Positions 8,230 to 17,925 of a stretch of DNA of 64,000 nucleotides are shown here, piece after piece. The notes under the pieces were generated by a model. The model had not been told where the DNA came from, made no database searches, and saw only the letters and a program-made list of their open reading frames with translations. The position numbers and the translations under genes are program-made. Position 1 is the stretch's first letter. Each line of letters opens with the position of its first letter. The stretch is from Bacteroidales bacterium (lineage in GTDB: Bacteria > Bacteroidota > Bacteroidia > Bacteroidales > F082): the NCBI GenBank assembly GCA_024400195.1, contig JAKSNC010000002.1, positions 1-64,000 of the forward strand, read 5' to 3'.

Positions 8230-10857
8230 ATGTTAACCGCTAACGAAATACGTGAAAAATTTTTAAGATTTTTCGAATCAAAACAGCATCTTATTGTGCC
8301 TTCATCGCCCATCGTGGTCAAAAACGACCCCACACTGATGTTCACCAACGCCGGAATGAATCAATTCAAAGATATTTTCCTTGGCAATAAGACACCTAAG
8401 ACGGCTCGTGCCACAGATGTCCAAAAATGTCTGAGAGTCAGCGGAAAACACAACGACCTCGAGGAAGTCGGACATGACACTTACCATCACACGATGTTCG
8501 AGATGATGGGAAATTGGTCGTTCGGGGACTATTTCAAGGAAGAAGCCATCGCATGGGCATGGGAGTTTTTGACGGAGGTCATCGGCCTTGACAAAGACCG
8601 ACTATATGTAACAGTTTTCGGAGGTGACGAGAAAGACAAACTCGGCATTGACACCGAAGCTTACGACTTTTGGAAGAAGCATGTTGACGAATCAAGGATA
8701 ATTTACGGAAACAAAAAGGACAATTTTTGGGAAATGGGCGAACAAGGACCATGCGGACCTTGTTCTGAAATACACATCGACATTCGTGACGACAAAGAAC
8801 GCAAAGTTGTCAGCGGAAGAGACCTCGTCAACAAAGACAACCCGGAAGTTATCGAGATATGGAACCTCGTCTTCATGCAATTCAACAGGCTTGCTAACGG
8901 CACACTCGTCAGCCTTCCCGCCTGCCACGTTGACACCGGAATGGGATTCGAGCGTCTCGTCAGAGTGGTTCAGGGCAAGAAGTCGAACTACGACACCGAC
9001 GTCTTCCAACCCATCATAAGCAAGATAGCCTCTGTTTCGGGATTTAGATATGGCGAAGACGAAAGGCGCGACATAGCAATGCGCGTCATTGCCGACCACC
9101 TTAGAGCGGTCTCATTCGCTATTACAGACGGACAACTGCCGTCGAACAACGGAGCCGGATACGTCATCAGACGCGTTCTGCGCCGCGCCGTGCGTTACGG
9201 ATTCACGTTCCTCAACCTAAACGAGCCCTTCGTCTATAATCTGCTACCAACTCTCGTCGAAGAAATGGGCGGACAATATCCCGAACTCAAAATGCAGCAA
9301 CAACTCGTCTCAAAAGTCATCTTCGAAGAAGAGTCATCATTCCTGCGCACCTTGTCGCAGGGAATACGCCGATTTGAGGCCTATATCGAACAGAAAGACA
9401 AAAAAATCATCGACGGCGACTTTGCTTTCGAGCTTTTCGACACATACGGATTCCCCGTTGACCTTACCAACCTCATGGCATCTGAAAAAGGGCTTTCCGT
9501 TGATATGGAAGGCTTCAAAAACAACCTCGAAGCGCAGAAGAATCGTTCCCGCAAGGCCGCCGAAAAAGTGTCGGGCGACTGGGTGATGGTGAACGAAAAC
9601 ACAACGACGACATTCACTGGATATGAAAACACTGAAGAAACAGCCAAAATAGTACGTTTCCGCGAAGTAGCCGCGAAAAACAAGAAACATTTTGAAATCG
9701 TTTTAGATAAGACGCCGTTTTATGCAGAAATGGGAGGACAAGTCGGCGATATAGGAACACTGTCATCATCTGATGAGACAATACAGATTCTGAACACTGT
9801 CAAGGAAAACGACCTTATCATTCATATTGCCGACACACTTCCGGAAAATCCCGAAAGCGAATTTCACGCTATAGTGAATAAAGACAGGCGCAGCCGCATC
9901 GAGGCCAATCACACTGCCACGCACCTTATGCACGCAGCTCTACGTCAGGTTCTCGGCACACATGTAGAACAAAAAGGCTCACTCGTGAATGATGAACGCC
10001 TCCGCTTCGACTTCAGCCATTTTGCAAAAATGACAGAAGACGAGATTCGCCAAGTCGAAAATATTGTAAACAGGAAGATACGCGAAGACCTGAAAAACGA
10101 AACCGCCGTTGACGTTCCTGTCGAGAAGGCTAAAGAAATGGGAGCGATGGCCCTGTTTGGGGAGAAATATGGTGACAAAGTCCGCGTCGTGACGTTTGGA
10201 GAAGATTTTTCACGCGAACTCTGCGGCGGCACACACGCAGCATCAACGGGACGCATCGGAACCTTCAAAATCTTGTCGGAAAGTGCCATCGCAGCCGGAA
10301 TAAGACGTATTGAAGCCATCACAGGAGAAGCCGTAACAGATTTCCTCAACTGCCAAATCGAACAGATAACAAAAATAAAGGAAATCGTCAAAGCACCAGA
10401 TGTCGTCAAAGCTGTCGAAGCACTCTCATCGCAGAATGCCGCACTTCAGAAAAAGATTGAGGCAATGATGCAGGAAAAAGCCGAATCTGAAGCGAACAAT
10501 CTTCTTGAAAAAGCCGAAACTTTCGGAGATTTCAGAGTCGTCATTGCAACACAAAACGCAGATGTCAATCAGATGAGAAACATCGCTACGGCCATCAGCA
10601 GCAAAGACAAGAACGCACTTGTTCTTCTCAGCGGTATCTGTGACGGCAAACCATCAATATGTCTATCGTTACCACAACTTTTTGTTGAAACGCGCAATGT
10701 TGATGCACCATCTTTGATTCGTCTCGTGGCCAAGGAAATACAAGGCGGAGGCGGAGGACAGAAAACGCTTGCTACAGCCGGAGGTAAAAATCCGGATGGT
10801 CTTGATAAAGCCGTAAGCATACTGAAAAATAAAATTTCAGAACTTTGTGCCGTGTAG
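8230..10857 (+). CDS. alaS: Alanyl-tRNA synthetase
   Basis: Charges tRNA-Ala with alanine. The class II catalytic core occupies about 1-240, opening with LTANEIREKFLRFFESKQH. The editing domain carries the zinc motif HTATH (H561, H565) and CGGTH (C665, H669). The C-terminal region has the Gly-rich DHH-associated segment (GGGGGQKTLATAGG). The 875 residues match the full-length family. It is monocistronic as far as can be seen. Confidence 0.97.
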   Translation: MLTANEIREKFLRFFESKQHLIVPSSPIVVKNDPTLMFTNAGMNQFKDIFLGNKTPKTARATDVQKCLRVSGKHNDLEEVGHDTYHHTMFEMMGNWSFGDYFKEEAIAWAWEFLTEVIGLDKDRLYVTVFGGDEKDKLGIDTEAYDFWKKHVDESRIIYGNKKDNFWEMGEQGPCGPCSEIHIDIRDDKERKVVSGRDLVNKDNPEVIEIWNLVFMQFNRLANGTLVSLPACHVDTGMGFERLVRVVQGKKSNYDTDVFQPIISKIASVSGFRYGEDERRDIAMRVIADHLRAVSFAITDGQLPSNNGAGYVIRRVLRRAVRYGFTFLNLNEPFVYNLLPTLVEEMGGQYPELKMQQQLVSKVIFEEESSFLRTLSQGIRRFEAYIEQKDKKIIDGDFAFELFDTYGFPVDLTNLMASEKGLSVDMEGFKNNLEAQKNRSRKAAEKVSGDWVMVNENTTTTFTGYENTEETAKIVRFREVAAKNKKHFEIVLDKTPFYAEMGGQVGDIGTLSSSDETIQILNTVKENDLIIHIADTLPENPESEFHAIVNKDRRSRIEANHTATHLMHAALRQVLGTHVEQKGSLVNDERLRFDFSHFAKMTEDEIRQVENIVNRKIREDLKNETAVDVPVEKAKEMGAMALFGEKYGDKVRVVTFGEDFSRELCGGTHAASTGRIGTFKILSESAIAAGIRRIEAITGEAVTDFLNCQIEQITKIKEIVKAPDVVKAVEALSSQNAALQKKIEAMMQEKAESEANNLLEKAETFGDFRVVIATQNADVNQMRNIATAISSKDKNALVLLSGICDGKPSICLSLPQLFVETRNVDAPSLIRLVAKEIQGGGGGQKTLATAGGKNPDGLDKAVSILKNKISELCAV

Positions 10858-10873
10858 TTTCGATTATTATTCG

Positions 10874-10881
10874 TAACTTTG
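10874..10881 (+). promoter_or_regulatory. Putative promoter -7 box for the lipoprotein/OMP pair
   Basis: TAACTTTG fits TAnnTTTG, 28 bases before the ATG at 10910. TTTG at 10844-10847 lies within the end of alaS. Confidence 0.45.
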
Positions 10882-10909
10882 ATACTTTTAAATCATTCAT
10901 TCATAAAAA

Positions 10910-11596
10910 ATGAAGAAATCTGCATATATCACATTGTTGATTATAGCATTAACATTTGTTTTTAGTTGTACTAAAAACGATGAAACGACTATGATTCTGC
11001 TTGGAGAAGAAGAGTATATCAGCGATTATTCCGACGTGATACCGCATTTTATCGAAAGAACAGACACTATCCTTCAAACGCACGACTTCTATCTTGATTC
11101 CGTGGAGGAAATCATGTGCGATATACTTGGAACGCCAACTATGCCTGAAGGATATATACCGGCTGACGTTGAAGGGAACTACATCGTTTCACCCAAAAAA
11201 AGGATCAAGTCGAATTACGCGTATTGGCCGCACTCTGTCACCGAGCCTGATTTCGAGTTCTCGTTTTTGTCACAACACAATGGAATTTGCGGTTACTATA
11301 TAGATGAATCCGGGAACCAGCACTCCATTGACACAATTTATGTAAGAGGTTATAGGAAAAATTTTACCGCTTATTTCATAGAGGAAAAGACTGTCCAACA
11401 ACAAGATTTTTACGCTTACATCAAACGTGCGGTACTTGTCGCAGGTAATATTTGCGACGACGGCATAAAAAACATGTGTTATTTCACCGTTGTTCTTGAC
11501 GCGAGCAATAATTCAGAGGGTGCGATAGGCTACCTTCCAAAAGGAACTTATTTCATTTACAAAGACGGCAATGGTCTTGCCGAAAGGATCTTGTAA
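10910..11596 (+). CDS. Hypothetical lipoprotein
   Basis: A 228-residue protein with a lipoprotein signal: hydrophobic segment then VFSC with the lipid cysteine at residue 20, followed by TKND, a typical outer-membrane lipoprotein sorting context in Bacteroidota. I do not recognise the mature domain; it is rich in Tyr and Asp and has a central AYWPHSVTEPDFEF segment. It precedes an outer-membrane beta-barrel gene by 12 bases and is probably co-transcribed with it, which suggests a joint envelope role. Confidence 0.7.
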   Translation: MKKSAYITLLIIALTFVFSCTKNDETTMILLGEEEYISDYSDVIPHFIERTDTILQTHDFYLDSVEEIMCDILGTPTMPEGYIPADVEGNYIVSPKKRIKSNYAYWPHSVTEPDFEFSFLSQHNGICGYYIDESGNQHSIDTIYVRGYRKNFTAYFIEEKTVQQQDFYAYIKRAVLVAGNICDDGIKNMCYFTVVLDASNNSEGAIGYLPKGTYFIYKDGNGLAERIL

Positions 11597-11608
11597 AAAA
11601 GTAATACC

Positions 11609-12397
11609 ATGAAGAAACATCTTTTAGTCCTACTCATACTTTTTGCTTGTTTTGATTGCGCAATCGCTCAAACAACAGTTGAGGCGATTCGAAACAAACG
11701 TGGTAAAGAGCGAGGATCAGCCTCAATCATTGGTATCAAAGGCGGAGTCAACATCGCGACAATGAGATATACCTACGACAATATAAAGAACCTGTCGGAA
11801 TACGCTGTACGTCCGGCATTTGGTGTCTTTGTCGAAATACCGGTGAACCGACACATGTCTATCCAGCCCGAATTTATGTATATGGGACGCGGAATGTCTG
11901 CATCATACACATACAAACAAAACTACACTGTAGATTATAACATAAAGTCCAACTATGCCGACTTTCGTCTCCTTTTCATTGGAAAATATCCGCTGAAGCA
12001 TGTAACGCCGTACATCTTTGCAGCTCCTGACGCAGCTTTTCGCCTCGGTGGTAAGATGTCTGTCAAACAGCATGGTCTTGAAATTTCAGAAGCAATAATA
12101 AACATCGGCGAGTCAAATATGAAATCCTTAGATTTCAGCGTGTTGGCAGGAGCTGGCGTTAGTCATCATTTCGTATTTCCGACATTTAGTCTGATAGCCA
12201 AAATCGAAGTCGGATATAACTTCGGATTGATAGATACGTTCTCCTCAATGGAACGTGATGAGACGGCTATACCGGCAAATGTTTACGCCTACAAGCACCA
12301 TGGTGAACGCTTCAACAGAGGACTTGAAATTATGATAAGTCTTGGCATACCACTCAGATTCGAACAAACGAATTGTTACGACTTTGGGAGTCGGTAA
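11609..12397 (+). CDS. Outer-membrane beta-barrel (PorT-like/porin family) protein
   Basis: A 262-residue protein with a signal peptide (about 1-20, ending at AIAQ). The mature part has alternating hydrophobic strands such as GIKGGVNIATMRY, FGVFVEIPVNRHMSIQPEFMYMGRGM and FSVLAGAGVSHHF, the pattern of the outer_membrane beta-barrel OmpW/PorT-like families common in Bacteroidota. It probably spans the outer membrane; substrate or partner unknown. It follows the lipoprotein gene in the same transcription unit. Confidence 0.75.
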   Translation: MKKHLLVLLILFACFDCAIAQTTVEAIRNKRGKERGSASIIGIKGGVNIATMRYTYDNIKNLSEYAVRPAFGVFVEIPVNRHMSIQPEFMYMGRGMSASYTYKQNYTVDYNIKSNYADFRLLFIGKYPLKHVTPYIFAAPDAAFRLGGKMSVKQHGLEISEAIINIGESNMKSLDFSVLAGAGVSHHFVFPTFSLIAKIEVGYNFGLIDTFSSMERDETAIPANVYAYKHHGERFNRGLEIMISLGIPLRFEQTNCYDFGSR

Positions 12398-12450
12398 ATA
12401 TGTAAAAAAACAGACTGATTTACAAATCAATCCTATTATCAATAATCTTT

Positions 12451-13029
12451 CTACTTCATACCATTTAGGAAATCCACAAGTTTGCGTGTGGCCATTCCTC
12501 TGTGGCTTATCTTATTCTTAACATCAGAAGCCATCTCGGCAAATGTTTCGTCATAACCATTTGGACGAAATATGGGGTCATAACCAAAACCTGCATCACC
12601 ATATATTTCAGTCGTTATCTCGCCATTAACACAGCCTTCAAAGAAATACTGTCGTCCGTTCATATTGAGACAGATAACAGTACGGAAGCGAGCCTTTCTA
12701 TTTTGAATGCCCGTCATCACACGCAGCATTTTATCCACATTATCGCGGTAAGAGCAACCTTCGCCGGCAAAACGCGCCGTATAAACTCCGGGGGCTCCAT
12801 TCAAGGCCTCTACTTCTAACCCAGTATCGTCAGCGAAACAGTCAAGAGCAAATCTATTAAGCACAAAATCTGCCTTGATTTTAGCATTATCCTGCAATGT
12901 CAGACCATTTTCAACAATTTCCTCCGTACAGCCGATTTCTGACAGTCCTACGACTTCAAAACCTTTAATTATAGAGCGGACTTCTTCAAGTTTGTGTAAG
13001 TTATGTGATGCAAAAACAAGTTTTTTCAT
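12451..13029 (-). CDS. rdgB: dITP/XTP pyrophosphatase (RdgB/HAM1 family)
   Basis: Removes non-canonical purine nucleotides (dITP, XTP) by releasing pyrophosphate. The ATG at 13029 gives MKKLVFASHNLHKLEEV, the standard opening, and 192 residues; the longer open frame upstream is rejected. The catalytic and metal region ADDTGLEVEALNGAPGVYTA, with the conserved Asp pair, and the C-terminal GYDPIF and SHRGMA motifs are all present. Its ATG overlaps the stop of ung (ATGA). Both genes protect the genome from damaged bases, which fits a functional pair. Confidence 0.93.
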   Translation of the reverse strand: MKKLVFASHNLHKLEEVRSIIKGFEVVGLSEIGCTEEIVENGLTLQDNAKIKADFVLNRFALDCFADDTGLEVEALNGAPGVYTARFAGEGCSYRDNVDKMLRVMTGIQNRKARFRTVICLNMNGRQYFFEGCVNGEITTEIYGDAGFGYDPIFRPNGYDETFAEMASDVKNKISHRGMATRKLVDFLNGMK

Positions 13030-13709
13030 ATCAAATTCCAATTTATAGGTTTTATTCCATTTTGTTCGAGATACTGATTTGCTTTTGAAAAATGACGACA
13101 TCCGAAAAATCCGCGTGATGCCGACAACGGCGAAGGATGAACACCTTTCAGGACAAGATGTTTGGAATGATCTATCAAAGATTCCTTTGCTATCGCATAA
13201 TTACCCCAAAGAATGAAAACGAGATGTTCCTTCTTTTCTGAAAGAGCCTTTATTGCTGCATCGGTAAACCTCGTCCAGCCGATATTAGCATGCGATGCTG
13301 CCTGATTCGCACGGACTGTCAACGAAGCGTTAAGCAATAGTACTCCTTCTTTTGCCCATTTTGAAAGGTTCCCACTTTCGGGTATGACCATGCCTATATC
13401 GTCGTGTAATTCTTTAAAGATATTACGAAGGCTTGGCGGAAACACAACTCTATCTGGCACGGAGAATGCGAGTCCGTGAGCCTGTCCTTCACCATGATAA
13501 GGGTCTTGGCCTATTATCACGACTTTCACTTCATCGAACGGAGTTGAATTAAAAGCGTTAAATATCAATGGTGATGGCGGATAGACGACATATTTTTTCT
13601 TTTCCGCGAGAAGGATTTCCTTTAATTCGGCAAAATAATCAGCTTCAAACTGCATTTTAAGAACCTGATACCAACCTTCTTCAATATCTGGTTTTCTAAC
13701 TTGTGCCAT
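13026..13709 (-). CDS. ung: Uracil-DNA glycosylase
   Basis: Excises uracil from DNA at the start of base-excision repair. The family-1 motifs are intact: GQDPYHGEGQAHGLAFSV with the catalytic Asp, LLNASLTVR, and the C-terminal HPSPLSA loop with the catalytic His. I chose the ATG at 13709 (MAQVRKPDIEEGW), giving 227 residues, the usual family length. It overlaps rdgB by 4 bases and is divergent from the small lipoprotein gene. Confidence 0.94.
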   Translation of the reverse strand: MAQVRKPDIEEGWYQVLKMQFEADYFAELKEILLAEKKKYVVYPPSPLIFNAFNSTPFDEVKVVIIGQDPYHGEGQAHGLAFSVPDRVVFPPSLRNIFKELHDDIGMVIPESGNLSKWAKEGVLLLNASLTVRANQAASHANIGWTRFTDAAIKALSEKKEHLVFILWGNYAIAKESLIDHSKHLVLKGVHPSPLSASRGFFGCRHFSKANQYLEQNGIKPINWNLI

Positions 13710-13724
13710 AAAAATACTATTGAA

Positions 13725-13757
13725 TTGACAAAATTCGGCAAAAAATGCGTACATTTG
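13725..13757 (+). promoter_or_regulatory. Putative promoter for the 42-residue lipoprotein
   Basis: TACATTTG at 13750-13757 fits TAnnTTTG. A TTG at 13725-13727 lies 22 bases upstream as a possible -33 box. The start codon follows 35 bases after the -7 box. Confidence 0.5.
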
Positions 13758-13792
13758 TCATCATTATAGAAAATTTATATAAATACATAAAC

Positions 13793-13921
13793 ATGAAAGC
13801 AAAAGTTTTATTGATTATCGCGGTTATTGGCTTTGTAATGCTGTTCACGTCGTGTGGCAGTTCGGAGCCTTGTCCTGCTTATGGTGATTATAGCAGGTAT
13901 CAGGTTGACAAGACCAAGTAA
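13793..13921 (+). CDS. Small 42-residue lipoprotein
   Basis: A short gene of 42 codons plus TAA. It begins MKAKVLLIIAV, followed by a hydrophobic stretch and the lipobox LFTSC with the lipid cysteine at 21. The mature peptide is only 22 residues: CGSSEPCPAYGDYSR and a basic tail, with a second Cys-Pro at 27-28. It has its own promoter-like box upstream and a strong terminator downstream, which supports a real gene. It probably sits in the outer membrane or periplasm after lipidation. Function unknown; similar tiny lipoproteins occur in other Bacteroidota. Confidence 0.7.
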   Translation: MKAKVLLIIAVIGFVMLFTSCGSSEPCPAYGDYSRYQVDKTK

Positions 13922-13932
13922 AAAGTACGGCA

Positions 13933-13984
13933 CATGTAAATAAAATAAGGCGGCTCTTTCGAGCTGCCTTATTTTATTTACATG
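13933..13984. terminator. Long bidirectional hairpin terminator
   Basis: Two 24-base arms (13933-13956 and 13961-13984) pair over their full length with a single G-T wobble, around a TTTC loop. The core GGCGGCTC/GAGCTGCC is GC-rich and flanked by AT arms. It separates the convergent small lipoprotein and the large T9SS protein, so it can terminate both. Confidence 0.85.
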
Positions 13985-13996
13985 AGAATTATAGTT

Positions 13997-16981
13997 TTAG
14001 TAAACGATAATTCTTGCGGTGCTGGCCTTGTTACCTGACTGAAGACGGAGAATATAGGCTCCTGACGTCATATCAGAAAGGTTGACTGTTGCGGTATAGT
14101 TACCTGCAGAATATGTACCCAGATTAACGTTCTTCATAAGGCGTCCGCTGAGGTCATAAATCTGGCAGTAAACATTAGCCTTTTCGTTAACGTTGAAGTT
14201 CACGTTGGCATTATTTCTGACCGGGTTCGGATAAACAGAAACCATTGATTCTGTTGCTGCTTCTTCATCATTGACTGCTAATGGGGAATCTTCAGGCATG
14301 ACCCAGTAATCAGCACATTTATAAGCACCTCTTCCGTATGTTGCGGCATAAATCATACCTTCGTTTTTGATTCCGGGATATTTAATTATCGTGACATCGC
14401 CGGCTTCATCAACAAGTCTTCTTTCTCTGTCGGCACGGTTAAACATTCTCTGCTGTTTCAGATCCATAACGGGGACATTGTCCATACCTGCGCTCTTGAC
14501 CCATTGTCCGTCACTGACACCACGATAATAAAGACCGTTGTCAGTACCAATCATAATTTTGTAGTCTTCGTCGTCGTTGCCATTTGTTCTTGCTATTACG
14601 CTTGAATAAACAGGCATCTTGGGAAGATTGTTTTGGATAGAAACGAATGATGGTGCTGCATCTGTTGCATTTTCCGAAACAAACACGTAATCACTATTGC
14701 CGTAGTTTCCTAAAGTAAGGAGAACTTCATTGGCATCGTCAGGGTTTATGGAGATACTTGTGATAGCTTGTGTGAAGTTGCCGATCGAATCAAGAATTTC
14801 CGGATTAAATGTCTTCACGGTAGTAATGACGGTATCGTAACTTGTATCTTCCTCAACGATAATCATATTGATAACGGTATCCAGTTCATAGACTATCTCG
14901 TTGAAATTAGTGTATCTGCAGAGATTACCTTCGGCTGTACCGACCCAGACGATGTCTCCATCGGAAGACTGTGCTATAGCCGTCGGGAGTCCGGAGCATT
15001 CATAACTATGCCACTCTGTAACTTTGTTGAAAAGAAGAGCGTCGCGTGTAGCAAGAAGTTTTCCCTTAATGGCGACAAAGAATTTTGAAGCTATTGAGTC
15101 TGCAACGAATATGGAGTCACCCGGAAGGAGTTGTTGTTCGAGATTATAATAGATAGGATAATCGCGTGTGTTACTCGGCACAGTGTATATACCTGGGAAC
15201 ATCGTATCTGCCTCTGTTCTATTCTTGAAGACAGCATAAACACTCGTATCGACATTATCGTAAATCTCTTCAAGGAGAACCGGCGTTCTAAAGGCGCTTT
15301 CATTTGAGAACACAACGGCCTGGTTGTTGATGTCATAATTAAAGTTGGACATATCATAGTCAACAGCACCTTTGTTTTCTGTTCTATAAACAGGAGACAA
15401 ACCTGATTTTCCAGCTGTTGTGACAAACATAACTTCGCCGTCTATTGTTGAGATTGCGCTTGGGCCGCCAGCCATGTAGTAAGAGAACATACCGTCGTTA
15501 GGATAAATCTTCGTACCTGTGGTTATATTGTCAACGTTTTCATCGCCGAGAATGAGCACTGTACCGTAATCGATATTACCTGTTGTGACTCTGTTAACAT
15601 AACCTGAAACACCGATGTTTGTGAGACGGGCCACCGAGGTATGGTTTTCTGCTGTCACGAAGTAGCGGTTCGTATTTTTGAACGAATACTGATCCTGATA
15701 GAATTCGGCTTTGAACACACCACCTTCGGTTCCGACATAGAATGAATTTGCATTATCGCCACCAAAGACAATATTTTGAACACCATAATGGCTATACATG
15801 AAGCGTGTGGCATCAAATGGGAGTGACGAATATTCATACGCGCCATCTGAAATCTTAGTAGGCACGAACACGTCTGTATTAGTCTTATCTTCAAGCACCC
15901 ACAAGTTTTCGCCGCCTATGAACACCTTACGCGGATTGTTCGGATGCACGGCCATTGCGAAATCGAAATTACCACGTCCGGCGAAAATGTCATATACCGG
16001 AGTTTTTTTCATAGCCACGCCCCATGTTTCGCCGCCATCTTTCGTAAACCAAATCTCATCGCTGTTACCGTCTTTGTCTGTGAGAGCCACGTAGATGTAG
16101 TTGTTATCTGAAGGTGATATCGCTATCAATTTATTATATCCGAAGAAGTCATCCATAAGTTCGAAGCCATCCCCTCTGTCAAGATACAGATTGGTAAACA
16201 CATCATTGGACACGACCTCGTCCATAGTGACAATCTTTATCGAACCGTCTATCTTTATGCTGCGGGTGTTTTTGTCGAGAGCGTTTCCGTTTTTGTCGTT
16301 AACGACCGACCATGTTTCACCGCCGTCATAACTAACCATGAGGCCTCCGTTTGTAGCAGCATAGACGTCGTTTCCTGAAACGGCCATTTCGTTGACGAAC
16401 TGCCATCCTGTGTTACTTTCGGAAGGAACTGTTGCAGGGAGTTGTGCAAAATGCTGGCCATCTTCCGACTTATAGACACCTGTACCGCGGAAACTCGTTT
16501 CATAGTTCAGGTGCGACAAACCGTTGTGAGCATGACTCGCACGACCGTCGCCGGTACCAACGTATATCTTGCCGTCTGCATCCTGAACCATGGAGCTGAC
16601 CATCATGTTGACATCACCGATGAGACGCCATGTAATACCTCCGTTAGTAGTCTCAAAAATCGTTCCGCCAAGAGTTCCAATAATAACTCTGTCCTGATTT
16701 TGATTGTCGTAGATAATACCTCTCGTAAGTGAGCCGATATTATCAGGACCCATGTTTTGCCAATTCAAATCAGCCCCGCCTCTGACCGATGCCGAATAAG
16801 CCTTGATAAGGTCTGACGGATCAATCAGTCCTGTGGTCTGATTAGCACGGATACTTTTAAAGTAACCTTGCGCGGTAGCGTTGTCTTCACGCGGAACGTA
16901 CTTGCTTTGAGCATTCACGGACACTGAAACCAGCATCAACGCGGCTAAAAGCATTCCAAACGGTAAAAATCTTTTTTTCAT
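13997..16981 (-). CDS. Secreted T9SS type A sorting-domain protein with BNR/sortilin-like repeats
   Basis: A 994-residue secreted protein. A signal peptide (about 1-24, ending VNAQ) sends it to the periplasm. The body has repeated GGETW/GGITWRL-like segments (TTNGGITW, SYDGGETWS, TKDGGETWG), the Asp-box pattern of BNR/sortilin-type beta-propellers. The C-terminal 78 residues from YPNP (917) form the T9SS type A sorting domain, ending in a basic-aromatic stretch (TARIIVY). It is therefore exported across the outer membrane and probably attached to the cell surface. Ligand or substrate is unknown. No neighbouring T9SS machinery gene is in the window. Confidence 0.85.
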   Translation of the reverse strand: MKKRFLPFGMLLAALMLVSVSVNAQSKYVPREDNATAQGYFKSIRANQTTGLIDPSDLIKAYSASVRGGADLNWQNMGPDNIGSLTRGIIYDNQNQDRVIIGTLGGTIFETTNGGITWRLIGDVNMMVSSMVQDADGKIYVGTGDGRASHAHNGLSHLNYETSFRGTGVYKSEDGQHFAQLPATVPSESNTGWQFVNEMAVSGNDVYAATNGGLMVSYDGGETWSVVNDKNGNALDKNTRSIKIDGSIKIVTMDEVVSNDVFTNLYLDRGDGFELMDDFFGYNKLIAISPSDNNYIYVALTDKDGNSDEIWFTKDGGETWGVAMKKTPVYDIFAGRGNFDFAMAVHPNNPRKVFIGGENLWVLEDKTNTDVFVPTKISDGAYEYSSLPFDATRFMYSHYGVQNIVFGGDNANSFYVGTEGGVFKAEFYQDQYSFKNTNRYFVTAENHTSVARLTNIGVSGYVNRVTTGNIDYGTVLILGDENVDNITTGTKIYPNDGMFSYYMAGGPSAISTIDGEVMFVTTAGKSGLSPVYRTENKGAVDYDMSNFNYDINNQAVVFSNESAFRTPVLLEEIYDNVDTSVYAVFKNRTEADTMFPGIYTVPSNTRDYPIYYNLEQQLLPGDSIFVADSIASKFFVAIKGKLLATRDALLFNKVTEWHSYECSGLPTAIAQSSDGDIVWVGTAEGNLCRYTNFNEIVYELDTVINMIIVEEDTSYDTVITTVKTFNPEILDSIGNFTQAITSISINPDDANEVLLTLGNYGNSDYVFVSENATDAAPSFVSIQNNLPKMPVYSSVIARTNGNDDEDYKIMIGTDNGLYYRGVSDGQWVKSAGMDNVPVMDLKQQRMFNRADRERRLVDEAGDVTIIKYPGIKNEGMIYAATYGRGAYKCADYWVMPEDSPLAVNDEEAATESMVSVYPNPVRNNANVNFNVNEKANVYCQIYDLSGRLMKNVNLGTYSAGNYTATVNLSDMTSGAYILRLQSGNKASTARIIVY

Positions 16982-17014
16982 ATTTGGTGTATTAAATTAT
17001 TATCAATAAAACTT

Positions 17015-17063
17015 TTTACACTTTTAGGGTGTAAAGTTACGACAAATAATTTATACCTGCAAA
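17015..17063 (-). promoter_or_regulatory. Putative promoter and inverted repeat before the 994-residue T9SS gene
   Basis: On the minus strand TTTG (17063-17060) is followed after 20 bases by TAACTTTA (17039-17032), one base off the -7 consensus. An inverted repeat TTTACAC/GTGTAAA (17015-17021 and 17029-17035) overlaps the -7 box and could be an operator. Confidence 0.35.
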
Positions 17064-17133
17064 TATTTTTTCATTTTTCACCGATGTTTTTTCAAAAACA
17101 GCTTCTAAACATTTTTTCAAACTCACAAAGTGT

Positions 17134-17925
17134 CTAAAATCTCACCATATTATCAACTGGAAGCCAACCATTACTGCCGTTGGCAATCTTTATCTTGTAC
17201 CAGTCATCGACGACTTCCTGAATTTCAACCTTTGTTCCTTCGTGAAGTACGAATTTATCGACACTATTATTGGCGGGCGCGCTTTTAACAATCGTCGTCG
17301 GTACTATTATTATAGCTTCATTGTGTGTCGAGAGGTATTCGTTACGGCTGTGGCTCGCCCTAAATCCGATAATGGTCAGCACAAGCATTATGACGAAGGC
17401 GAAAAACATAGTCTTCTTCAAACTTCTGTTTCGGGCAGTGAAATAACAAAAAGCAAAAATCAGAAGAACTGCGAATAATACCAAAGACAACGTCGTCCAC
17501 TGCCTTGCATCGAATAAATTGACAATATTTTTCCACCATTTGGACAAAAAAAGTTCCGGCATCGGTTCAATCTTGTCTGACGTATGCAGTCTCGCCATTT
17601 CAAGATTTTGTTTTGCATAGTCGTAATTGGGTTTAAGTTTCAATGCTTTTTCATAATTAAGTATTGCCATTGCGTAGTCGTTCAACTTGTAGAACGCGTT
17701 ACCCATATTATAATATAGTGTAGCAGACTCCTTCCCCGACTTCAGAATTTCTCTATAAAAGATTATAGCCGTATCGTATTTGTTTTCATTGTAATAGGCA
17801 TTTCCCTTAACCAAAAGGTCTTCAAGGCTTGTCTGACCGGACTCGTTTTGCGCTTTTGCCGGCAAAAGCGCAAAAATCATTAAAAACGACAGGAAAAATA
17901 TGTTTTTGATTTTCATAACTGACAT
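17134..17925 (-). CDS. batE: BatE: TPR and SH3-domain membrane protein
   Basis: Last gene of the Bat cluster, 263 residues. A signal or membrane segment (about 1-25) is followed by two to three TPR units (LEDLLVKGNAYYNENKYDTA; ATLYYNMGNAFYKLNDYAMA), two membrane segments (about 150-190), and a C-terminal SH3-like domain (VKSAPANNSVDKFVLHEG, then DDWYKIKIANGSNGWLP). This order matches BatE of Bacteroidota. The start overlaps the BatD stop by one base (TAATG); an alternative ATG lies three codons in. Role: accessory factor in the Bat envelope/stress complex. Confidence 0.88.
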   Translation of the reverse strand: MSVMKIKNIFFLSFLMIFALLPAKAQNESGQTSLEDLLVKGNAYYNENKYDTAIIFYREILKSGKESATLYYNMGNAFYKLNDYAMAILNYEKALKLKPNYDYAKQNLEMARLHTSDKIEPMPELFLSKWWKNIVNLFDARQWTTLSLVLFAVLLIFAFCYFTARNRSLKKTMFFAFVIMLVLTIIGFRASHSRNEYLSTHNEAIIIVPTTIVKSAPANNSVDKFVLHEGTKVEIQEVVDDWYKIKIANGSNGWLPVDNMVRF

